NCBI RefSeq assembly: GCF_004210375.1
Contig: NC_134830.1
Location: 48,117,094-48,181,093, forward strand
Direction of reading: 5' to 3'
DNA from: Tachypleus tridentatus
Taxonomy: Eukaryota > Arthropoda > Merostomata > Xiphosura > Limulidae
Length of the DNA: 64,000 nt
In this document: positions 11,401 through 23,400 of the stretch, piece by piece
Layout of the letters: every line of letters starts with the position of its first letter
How positions within the stretch are numbered: the stretch's first letter is position 1
The notes under the pieces: model-generated
Databases searched by the model: none
What the model was told of the DNA's origin: nothing
Seen by the model: only the letters and a program-made list of their open reading frames with translations
Made by a program: the position numbers and the translations under genes

Positions 11401-14400
11401 TACTAGGTTTACAGTGTCATTATTACATGATGGTGGATGCCACCGTTCGTTGTGTTATGTTGAGTATGAGACACTACTAGGTTTACAGTGTCATTACTAC
11501 AAGATGGTGGATGCTACCGTTCGTTGTGTTGAGCATGAGACACGACTAGGTTTAAAGTGTCATTACTACAAGATGGTGGATGCTACCGTTCATTGTGTTA
11601 TGTTAAGTATAAATACACTACTAGGTTTACAGTGTCATTACTACAGGTTGGTGGTTGGTTGGTTGATTTAGTGTTTTATGGCACAAAGCAGCTAGGCTAT
11701 CTGCGCCAAACATCCAGTAAAATGGTAAAAGTAAAGTAAGTGTAGTAAAATTCATAAAAGGAAATTAAGGTAAAACAAATCAGAGTTAAAAAAACCATAA
11801 ATAACATAAAACCAATGTTTATATTTAGTCTACAACGTTAAGAAAAAAACTACAGTAAGAGAAGTCGTACAGGACTTACTGTAGCATAATGGTAAGTATT
11901 ATAACCCGCCAGGAAGTCTAACAGGTAGTACAAAACCACCGTCAGGCACCTGAAGTTGGTCTTTTCAGTTCTGGTTCCGAGTCATGTGATATTATGGTCA
12001 TTTTCAAAAAGTAAAGTAATAAAAGTTTTAAAAGACGTGCAGCAAAATTTAATAATAACTCGGCAGGATGACTAACGGATAGTTCAAAAAACGCCATACC
12101 TCCATGTTGTGTCATAAGCCTTCTCAATGTCAAAGAATATTGATACAAGATGTTGGCGTTTGAGAAAGGCTTCTCTGATTGATGTTTCAAGTCGAATCAG
12201 GTGGTCTATGGTGGAGCGCTGTCATCAGAACCCACACTGGGTGGGCGAGAGGAGATGCTCCGGATATCAGCTACTTCCTGGCCATCAGAGAGTAAGATCG
12301 AGAGGGGGACAGAAGTGTATTGCCCACTGACCTTTCGAATCTTGTCCCATGTGACTTTAAAACTGGTGGTAGAAGATATGCCAGTTGTAAATTTAATCCA
12401 AGATTCGTTCTGGCTTTGACGTCTTATCCACCGAGCATGTGCATGGGCCCGCTGGAAAGCGATGCGGTTTGAGAGTAAGGGATATCTACGGAAAGTATCC
12501 CAGGACCGTTTTTGAGCCTTCCATGCCATATGGCAGGCAAGATTCCACCACGGACGAGGATATAGTGGAAAACGTGTCGAGATTTTAGGACTGCATTGAG
12601 CAGCTGCTTTTACAATACAGTCAGTTACTGCTGCCACCCAGTCGTCTATTGATGGCTGACAGACGAAGGCAGGATCAAGTTCTGCGAGAGCAGTGAAAGT
12701 GGACCAGTCTTCCTGATCCAGTTTCCACCGAAACACGCGGGTTGGGTGGCATCGACCAAGACCAGTCTCTCTCAAAAATTATAGGAAAATGATCACTGCC
12801 TCGTGGATTGTTGTCAACCGTCCATGAAAATGGGAGATTAATGAAAGGGAGCAAACCGAGAGATCAATAGCAGTAAAGGACTGACTAGGTGCATGGAAAT
12901 AAGTGGAAGAACCACTATTGAAAAGAGAAATGTTGTGATCAGAGACCATACGCTCTACAGTGCGATCCCTCCTATCAATAACAGCACTTCCCCATAGGGG
13001 ATGATGTCCATTTAAGTCCCCCAGGATTAAAAAGGGAGACGGCAACTGTTCAGTGAGAGCATCAAGGTCTGATTGATCATATGTCTCTCCAGGCAACAGG
13101 TAGAGAGAACAAACAGTGATGATATGACCCAAGGAAACACGGATGGCTACAGCCTCCAAGGGTGTGTTGAGTGACAAAGACAGGGTGGGCACATGCTGGT
13201 CAACCAACAGTGCCACCCCTCCATGCACTCATCCATCACACAGCCTGTCATTTCTGTACAAAGAAAACTGCCGAAAGGTGACTGTATCGACAGGTTTCAA
13301 AAATGTTTCCTGTAGGGAAAGACATACAGGATGGTAGAAAGCAATCGGTGTTTTAATGTCACCCAGATTAGAACGTAAACCTCGACAGTTCCTTTGTATC
13401 AAGGTAGCCATTTTTAATGACGTGTATTCGAATTGGGTGGAGGACCCTTCTGTTTACAACCACGTCTTTTTTTCCTTACTGTCCTTATTCGAGGGAGATC
13501 TATCGACCTCCGTGAATCCTGCCCTGGGTCGATTGGGCAGATCTTTGTTGTTGGAAAGGGATTCCAGCCACTGAGGACATGAACGAATAATTGTTTGGCA
13601 TCTTGGGGTCGAAGAAGAAGATGTACCCGAGGAAATGCCTGTACCCAGAATCAAAGGAAGTGGATCTTGGGTTTTGTTGAAATGTATGTAAGGGACAGAG
13701 ATGGGTGTTAAAGTTAATTCATCAACTTTTTAACCATGAGGTTAAAAGGCTTTTCATTTGTGTTGAGAACCATTCTCTTGGCGGCACAGAGAGATCTGTC
13801 TGCACTTCCACTGTAGTTGTGGAACGAAGTGCATCAGCATACGTCCGAGATAAAGTGTTAAACAGCAATTTTTGAGCCTTAGGATAAGTAATGTTATGAA
13901 TCGTTTTCAAACGCTGTACCTCTTTTTCTTCCAACCATTTAGAGCAAGAACGAAAGTAAGACGGGTGAGAGTCATTGAAATTGATACAATGAGGGTCCGT
14001 TTCACACTCATAGGCATCATGGTCCTTGCCACCACAACGAGTACACGCCAGGGAACCACGACATGACGTCTTTTAATGACCAAACCTCTGACACCGGAAA
14101 CATTGGAGAGGGTTTAGAATGTTCGGCCGTTCCATACAATTAAAATAACTTGCCTTGATGGTGGCCGGTGAACGTGGTGATGTAAATGTCAGAACAAGGA
14201 TACTGGTCGGCAATGTAACTCCATCTTTGTGAGTGGAGATACGCCTCACTGCAGAAACTCCTTGAGTGGAGAAACTAGCGAGAATGTCTGACTCGGGGAT
14301 GTTCTTCAAATCCCTCTCAAACAATAACACCTCGTGATGAATTCAAAGCAGCTTAAGGTGCAACCGCACTATGTATATCCCCAATTGCCTTTAAATGCAA

Positions 14401-17400
14401 GAGGAGTTCATTGTCTTCAGATGTGAATGTTTCCACCAATATGTCACCAGCTCGAAGCTTCTTTACTGACTTTGGAGAGCCAGCAAGTCCCTCAAGTCCC
14501 TTCTGAATAAAAAAGGGGGACATTTGCCTTAAAGGTTTCTCTGAAAGAGAATGTAATATAAGAAAATGGGGTATAGGTGTTACAGATGTTGAAGATTGCT
14601 GCTCAGAAACTTCAAGACGTGGTCATTTACTTATGGACAGTTTTTTCACTATTTTATTTAAATTTTTATTTGGAAGATCCAAAAGAAAAAGGAAATTTCG
14701 GTGCCCACTGACCCCACCCCACCATGGAGCCCTTCGAGGGGACGCACTACAATGTCAAACAAGGACACTGCAGCAACGACAGGGTTTCGTGAGCACTATA
14801 CCCAAACACCGGCATCAGACACAATGTCCACAACGCCTGTTGAGAACTTCCAACACTGGTACTTGGTTAACCCTAGTCCAAGTGGACCAGCCGTCTACAG
14901 GAATTCAAGGCCAAAATGGTGTGTTAGGGTTGAATCCCTCAACCACCAGGATCCTCTCCTCCCTTTACTGGTCGCCATGCATGGCAAACATGTAGGTGGA
15001 TGTTTAGATCCCAGAAGAGGTAAACTGAAAGAACAGAACCTTCCTTGGGAGGTCCATTCACCACGTACAGGAATCCACACCGAGGCGACAGATTGGTGGA
15101 TGCTACCATTCGTTGTGTAATGTTGAGGAATGTGTACAGCTGTCAGAAGTATGGTAAATTTTATTTTACATAATCAAGTTACCCTATTGTAAATACCTAA
15201 TAAATAATCTTGTAAGAAATGGAAAATAGAAAGGAACCAAACACTGCTTTACGTTGATGATATCTGGCCGTTTGAAGTTGTTACAATATATGTTTCTATC
15301 CAGATACGGTTGGAATTATTGTACTTACCAAGATGCTAGTTACAGCTGAGTGACCAGTGTCACTACCTTCTCTGTCTGTTGCCTGTACATCAAATGTAAA
15401 CACCCGTCTGGTGTCCAGGGAAAACGTCACCATTGATCGGATGACCCCGGTGACAGGGTCAATATGAAACTTGGAAGATGCGTCATCATTTTTCTGGATG
15501 ATGTGATAGCGAATAGCAGCATTATAACCATCATCGGCATCGTGGGCCTGTGGAGAAAAACAGACCCTTTACAATATATTATTTGGAAAAGGTACTATCG
15601 GTCACAGATACACAAGAATGATGGAAGTATTGTAGCTGTTTCTTTCACTATGAAAGATGTAAGTTTACCAAAAATACTTGAAACAATACTTCTATTGTAA
15701 GTCTCAAACATTGTTATAAGTTATCACAACAATAGAGAGTCAAGCTACACATTATAATACTTGAAACAATACTTCTATTGAAAGTCTAAAACATTGTTAC
15801 AAGTTATCACAACAATAGAGAGTCAAGCTACACATTATAATACTTATAACAATAATACCATTGTAAGTCTAAAACATTATTACAAGTTATTACGACAGCA
15901 GGACTAGCTACACATCATAATACTTATAATAATAATACTATTGTAAAGTTAAAACACTGTTACAAGTTATCACAACAACAGCAAGACAAACTACACATTA
16001 TAATACTTATAACAATAATACTATTGTAAAGTTAAAATGCTGTTAAAAGTTATCACAACAACAGCAGGATTTGCTACACATTGTAATACTTATAAAAATA
16101 CTATTATTGTAAGTCTAAAACAATGTTACAACTTATCACAATAACAGTAGGTTACGGTTAGCAAGCACTGTTAATAAATCTAAACATGTAAGTACTACAG
16201 AAGTGGAAGTGTGATAATCGATATTATTCATTGTCTACTATTGTTGTTTAGCACACGTTTACTCTAATGATCCCCTGTTTATTCAGGTTATCAGTATATC
16301 AATACCTGTTTATTTAGATGACCAATACTTCAACAAAATACGTTTTATATATCTATGGTATTATTGGAATCTGTCTTCTTTCTGGTTTATAGCAAACACT
16401 CACTTTTATTTGTATAATTTCAAATCCATATGCTGCTTCAAGCGGCACAGCGACCACTATGGATCGGCCTCCATGTTGAAAGACAGGGTTGTTGTCATTT
16501 TGATCGCCAACTGTTACTAAAACTAGAGTTTCATCGTATGCTAGGTTATAGGACTCCAACTCATGAACATCAACTGTAAGGAAAGGTTATTTGTTTATAT
16601 TGTTGTGAAAAAAAAATTAAACCTTAACACGTGAACGTCAAGTGTAAGACAGAAATATTAGTTGTTTATATTGTTAAAGAAGAAAAAAATTGTAACACGT
16701 GAACCTCAAGTGTAAGACAGAAAGATTAGTTGTTTATATTGTTGTGAATAACAATTAAACCTTAACACGTGAATGTCAAGTGTAAGATACAAAGATTAGA
16801 TTTTCATATTGTTGAAAGAAAATTTAAAGTCAACCAAACGTTAATCAAGGACACTGAAGATCTGTTACAACGTCCGCAAGTACACTGTAAATTTTGTTTT
16901 CATCAGAGTTTTAACCTGAACGTTTGTATCGACTCCTAAGTTGGTCGTCAGCTCGTATCTTCAGAATATACTGAGACTTTTCTTCCCTGTCTAAGGTTTT
17001 GGTGAGAATCAAGAGACCAGTTTCTTTCTCAATGTCGAACATGCCTACAAGAAAGAAAACAGATATTTAGACTGCACTAACCTCAAGGTAGAGATACACA
17101 GAACCCATTGAACACATATTAAATCAGAATAGAACGTATTACCCATCATTTGAATCAACCGTGTATGAACACAATACAAATTGCTGTTCCTTACTTCTCT
17201 CAAACAGTAATTAGAAACGTGATAATGCATTCATTACGGCCGTCTTCAGAGCAACTAATAAAAAATCTAATAACAAAGATACTTAAATGTGCTCGTGCGA
17301 GATTGATTACCATGTAGCTTTGATAATTATCCAAAGTATTAGCTTACTAATCATGGCAACACGAAAGTCGCAAACACACCCATTGTCTGAGGAATAAAAA

Positions 17401-20400
17401 CTCTTAATTCTTATATGTATATACCGTGTTTCTCCGATAATAAGACCTACCCATAAAATAAGACCTAGTGTGATTTTTGGGGATAGTTTTAATATAAGCC
17501 CTACCCTTAAAATAAGCCTTAGTTAAGAGTGGCAGGAAGAGGAAAGAAATAAAAAAATAATAATTTATTAATTAGTTTAATAGTTAGTTAATTAGTTTGT
17601 TTAAGTATTAATCAGTTAGTTTAATAGTTTATTTTAAATGGTTAGTTTAATAGTTTTACTTTGTAACTTCATTTTTTTAATATATCAAAATAAGACATCC
17701 CCCGATAATAAGCCCTAGTGTCATATTTTGGAGTGAAAATTAATATAAGCCCTGTCTTATTTTCGGAGAAACACGGTATGTATATCATTTTAGTAAAAAT
17801 GGCTGTTGAGTAAGTTCTTGATTAATCGTTACATAAAAATAGCCAACGGAGAAAATAAGTTGGTTTAAGAAGAAAATCGACACAGGTTCGTGAAAATAAC
17901 GAGTTTTTGATATAACGTTAATTACGTTATTGATTATAATTAACGGTTCTCTTATTTTTTTTAATTCAAGTTAAATCATAATCTGCAGTAAATTTAAACT
18001 TCAGATAATGTGAAATATGGAAAAATCGCGACTTATTTCAAAGGACACCTGTAAATAGAAGATAAAAATGCAATTATGGCTAAAAATAAAAGCAGACATA
18101 ATGTATCTAATATATTCAATTTTAAACAGCATTTATATAAAAATATTAGATACCTTAGTGAAATATCTGTAACGCGAGCTATCTAAATACACCATAGATT
18201 ACGATAAAAATTTATACAGTTACAAGTGATAACAAATTAACTGTCTAGTTAGATCGATAGCAACAGACGATATGGCACATGTTAAAGTATTTTTTTATTA
18301 TTAGTGGTTAAAGGAAGATGTATCAAAAACAATGTACTTATACTACATCACTATATGAGTGCTACTTTCTTATTTATCTGCTTTTGTCTTTCGAGAAACA
18401 CTGATGAGTCATCAATTGGGCGAAACTAGTCGACTGGAGCGAATCAAAGACTAGATCAATCTTTTGATGAATAAATAGTTTAAGATGTTTCTGAAGGTAT
18501 GCTACACTCCGTCAAATTTGACCCCCGTCCCCAAGAATGTTACAATTATCCGATTCCGTACAGAATTTATTAATTTTTTAATTAATTAAAGTTCCAACGT
18601 CTTACCATCCACATCTTGTTCAGAAATATCATATTGCACTGGCTTATGCGCAATCTCATCTGTGGTATTAAGATCAATTACTGGTAATGGCGCCACCTGG
18701 TTTTCTTTAACAGTTACTTCGTAGAGTCGAGAGGTAAATAAACGGACTCCAGTTCCTGCCCCAACAATGATATTCAGCTAAAATTCAAAGCATGAATATT
18801 TTTATTGTCGTTACACCAGTACCACCGTCTATCAGTGATAATTATTACATATATCAAAACTAAGAATAAAATAATCTGAAACGAAACCTAAAGAAATACA
18901 ACATGAAGCTCTTTCACATTCTATTTGGTTTTAACTCAGTAATGTCATGATAAAAAACAGCACAAACGTGATAGGTAGTCAGTCTCATATAATTAAATAC
19001 TTTTTTTTCATTGCATACATTTATTGCTGGCGAAGGGTCGAAAATCATTAGGTTTAATGTAACTAATATAGTTTTTAATTATATATTCATATAGGGTGTT
19101 CGGAAAGTCATTGTGCAGTTTTGTAATCATATTTTATTCAGTCTATTTCAAGCCAGCAACTGATAGCAGTGTTTAGAAACAAAATAAGAAGGCTCCAGAC
19201 CTGTATTGATGCCAACAGGGGTCACTTTCAACATTGTTTATAATTGTCATTCATATTTACCTCCTGTATTCTATATTGAAACATGTCTGTCAATAAATAT
19301 ATAAGTGCACAGTGACTTTCCGAGCACCCTGTATACATATAAGAGAATATTAATTATGTACAATCACGACATTATTAAATAAAGCAGACATCCAGCAGTG
19401 TTCGGTTTCAAACAAACTATGGGAACGATCTATGTAATTGTACAATATTATATTTGTCACCGACAATTTAAACCAAATATGCAAATAATAATGTAACCAT
19501 AGCAACTTGTGCGTAAGTTTGGACTTTGTTGCGTTCTATTACAATATATATAACTAAGCGCTCTAAGCAACGCCACCTTCTCCAGTATCAGTGTTACGTC
19601 TGCGGCCTTACAAGCCTAGAAACCGGGTTTAGGTGCCCTTGGTGGACAAAGCATAAGTGCTTTTGTGTTTAATTTACTGAAAAAAAAATAAATCAAAAGA
19701 ATGTCATCTGTGTTAAGAAGGTAAAACAAACATATTTTAGGCAACTGATGTCCTATTTTGCAAACATATACCAGTTCTGAAGTCACAGGTTACTTTAGTT
19801 ATATCATTTTTCAGGTTTCTTCGAAACCTGATTAACCTCCAACATCCCACATACTGGTGGTAAAGAGTTAACAAAAAACCTTTTTTGACTATTACTATAA
19901 ACAGGATACAGAGGTTTTTACTTACAATACATTGTTTTGTCTTGTCTGAGTTTATCAGACTCTAGCTGGTTGCTATGGCCCACTATGGTCATTTCAGGAC
20001 AATAATTCATTATATACTACTTTCGTACTTATTTGACTGTAGAGAATTAGACGGATTACTAATGTCCATTACGTTCATTTAAGGGCAGTAATAAAATAAA
20101 ACGGACAATTCCTGGGCCTTATATGATTTTACGAGATTTTAGCGAATTCTTATGGTTCACTATGGTAATTTCAGGGTGGTAATAACTTATAATACGACAC
20201 TTATGACCTTACCTGAGTTTTGTCCGAATTCGGCGGGTTACTATAGTCCATTGCGGCCACTTGAAGGCGGTAGTGACTTCGATGGATGCTGTCCAGTGGT
20301 TTTGATACTCTAACATCTCCAGTGACTTCATCAACACTAAAAGTATCCGTCTCTTCACTATCTGGGAGAAATAATGAAAATTATCTTACGTTAGGCAAAA

Positions 20401-23400
20401 TTTAAATATATTAGTTTACACGCTAGAGGTTAATATTACAGTTAAGTAATCTAGTATTCAGTTCCAAAAAGATCGAACTACCTTAATAACCAGGTTTTTA
20501 ATATTATAGTTAAATAATCTAGTATTCAGTTTCAAAAGATCGAGGGCCTGGCATGGCCAAGCGCGTAAGGCGTGCGACTCGTAATCCGAGGGTAGCGGGT
20601 TCGCGCTCGCGTCGCGCTAAACATGCTCGCCCTCCCAGCCGTGGGGGCGAATAATGTGACGGTCAATCCCACTATTCGTTGGTAAAAAAGAGTAGCCCAA
20701 GAGTTGGCGGTGGGTGGTGATGACTAGCTGCCTTCCCTCTAGTCTTACACTGCTAAATTAGGGACGGCTAGCACAGATAGCCCTCGAGTAACTTTGTACG
20801 AAATTCCAAAACAAAAACAAACAAAAGATCGAACTACCTTAATAACCAGGTTTTTAATATTTTCGTTGAGTAATCTTGTATTCAGTTTGAAAAGTTCGAA
20901 CTATTTTAATAACCAGGTTTTTAATATTAAGTAATCTAGTATTCAGTTTCAAAAGATCGAACTACCTTAATAACCAAGTTTTTAATATCATAGTTGAGTA
21001 ATCTAGTATTGAGTTTCAAAAGTTCGAACTACCTTAATAACCAAATTTTTAATATTATAGTTAAGTAATCTAGTATACAGTTTCAAAAAAAATCAAACTA
21101 TCTTAATACGCAAGATTTAGTATTACATGTAGCATATGCTACAAATGTTTCGAGTCACGTCCAAACAGGTAGAAAATATAGATATTTTAATATATATCTA
21201 TGTTAAGTCAGAATGAAAGTTAACGGTTTTTGATTTGTATTCTTTACGAGTAACCTTCTAGTGTTGCAGCAGTAAGTCAGTTAGTTTGTTTTTGAATTTC
21301 GCGCACAGCTACTCGAGGACTATCGCTGGCTGTTCCTAATTCAGCAGTGTAAGACTTGAGAGAAAGCAGCTAGTCATCACCACCCACCGCCAACTCTTGG
21401 GCTACTCTTTAATCAATGAATAGTGGGATTAACCGTAACATTATTATGACCCCACAAGTATGTTTGATGTGACGGGGATTCGAACCCGCGACCCTCATAT
21501 TACGAGTCAAGCACTATAATCACCTGGCCATGCCGGACCTCAGCAGTAAGACTGAAGTCGTATAACACTGAGAACCAGGTTTCGATACTGGTCGTTGGCA
21601 CAGCCAATCGTATAGCTTTGCAATTAGCAACGAAAAAAACCGTTGTAAATATTAATCAGATTAAATTACAACACAGAGTTAAGTAACAACACAGAAATAT
21701 TACAATTTTTTCAGATCCGATTAACTTCATCAATAACTGCTAATGTTGAGCTAAGAAACTTACTTAGTAGAGAATATAGAAAATCTCCTTTTCCGGCATT
21801 CAGCTGAAATACCACATCACCGACTTTCGTACTTTCAGCGACCTCTAGCGTGTAAACTGATTTTTGAAATTCCGGAACGATGTCGTTGGTGTCGATAACT
21901 GAAATCCACAGTTTTACGGTTGAGTTTTGGCTTGGCGTTCCATGGTCGTAAGCTATGACAGTGATGTCGTAAAATTTCTGCTTTTCGTAGTCCAGTTTTG
22001 ATAGGGTCCAAACAGTGCCATCTATCGACAATGTTTCATAAATGTACAATATTAATTACGAAAAACATTTCAAATTATAAAACAGGCAATGACGAGCTTA
22101 ATACTTGTGTTAGGTATTTAATTTCAATGTAATTTACTCTAGTTAAAAAACAGCAAGCATTTTCAAATAAAATTATAAACAGTCTGTGTAGGGAAATGAT
22201 TAACCAGCAACATACGTGACACCTTTAGAGTACTATCTGCTATTTAGGCTTAGCTTTCAACATTTATATTTCATTACAAATATAATGTAACGCACTTTTG
22301 AGATTTTCGAACACTTTCGAGCAATTTGTATGAAACAAACTTGCAGGTTTCAAACCAATGTAAGTGGACATGTGTTGATTCTTATGATAATTCGTGACAA
22401 CAGTCTTACCTTTGCTGTCGATGTAAAACTGGTTCTGGTGACCTTCTCCAAGCTGGTAAAACACCAAGCCATTCTCTCCCGAATCCGCATCAATAGCAGT
22501 GATTTTTGTCACCTACACGAGTAGTAAATAAATCATTTGTTCTTCTAATTATAACACCACAACGATCGCTTTCAGTTCATTCTTTCTCTATAATGGGTTC
22601 TTTCAGAAAGGAATTCTATAGGTTCGACAAGCAGATCATTATTCACTGTTTTTCGTATTTAAGTAACAGCTTCTAAAAGGCTGCTTCACAATATTAATTC
22701 TTAGAGCTACATCCTCATACTGATACTGACGTTTTATTAAAAGAAATGATAACAGTTATAAGATGTACTTTCCAGAAGAGTATAACAAAAATGGAAGAGG
22801 TTTCTAATAAAATACATAACCTTTAAAACTTCGGTTTTAACCTGATACTTGACTTTTGAACCACTCTTTAAGAATGTGGACTGTATTTAAGTTTTTCTTT
22901 TTTCAACTGACTTCATAACTTCAGTATTAATCAAACATTCATATTTTCAAAAAGTTTACCTCCAGCATCACAAAACACTTAACAGTTAAACAAAAATATT
23001 AGTTTTTAAATCTCACCTATAATCCGTTTGAATTGAGAGTTAAAACTGAATGTTAGCTTTCAGTATCGTACTTAATCCAAAGTATAATTTTTAAATCTCA
23101 CCTTTAATCCGGGATCTTTGTTTCCGAGACTTCAGCGAGATATGGATCTGTCAGAAAATTTGGTCTCTCGTCATTTACGTCTTTCACTTCGATTGTGACG
23201 TTTACTGAACTGTTTAACGGAGGTTCTCCGTAATCCAAGGCCTGTAAATTTATAAACGGTATAATTTATTTACTTTAAATTATAATTCACTTACATGATT
23301 TACGATAGTTAATTGTGATATTCAATTAATGTTTAGTTGGATTATCTTTCTTGAATTATCTGTTACCCTAATGTAATTAATTATAATTTTTCCCTGTAAA

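Larger units (their letters stand above)
11652..15088 (-). mobile_element. Jockey-type LINE, reverse orientation, internally deleted
   Basis: The element reads right to left: 5' region, ORF1 with zinc knuckles, an endonuclease and linker, a small piece of reverse transcriptase, then a 3' untranslated region ending in a CCAACCAACC-type simple tail (11,644-11,665). It sits inside the 72-bp satellite. TTGGTGG occurs at both ends (about 11,646 and 15,091) and matches the satellite unit closely enough to be the target duplication. Most of the reverse transcriptase is missing, so the copy cannot move on its own. Confidence 0.85.

Noticed and set aside
11085-11739. Plus-strand frames with repeated CHYYKMVDATVRCV-like peptides
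   Set aside because: They are translations of the 72-bp satellite, with frame changes wherever a unit is short.
14633-15120. Two plus-strand frames of 120-139 codons
   Set aside because: They are antisense shadows of the LINE 5' region and ORF1 start.
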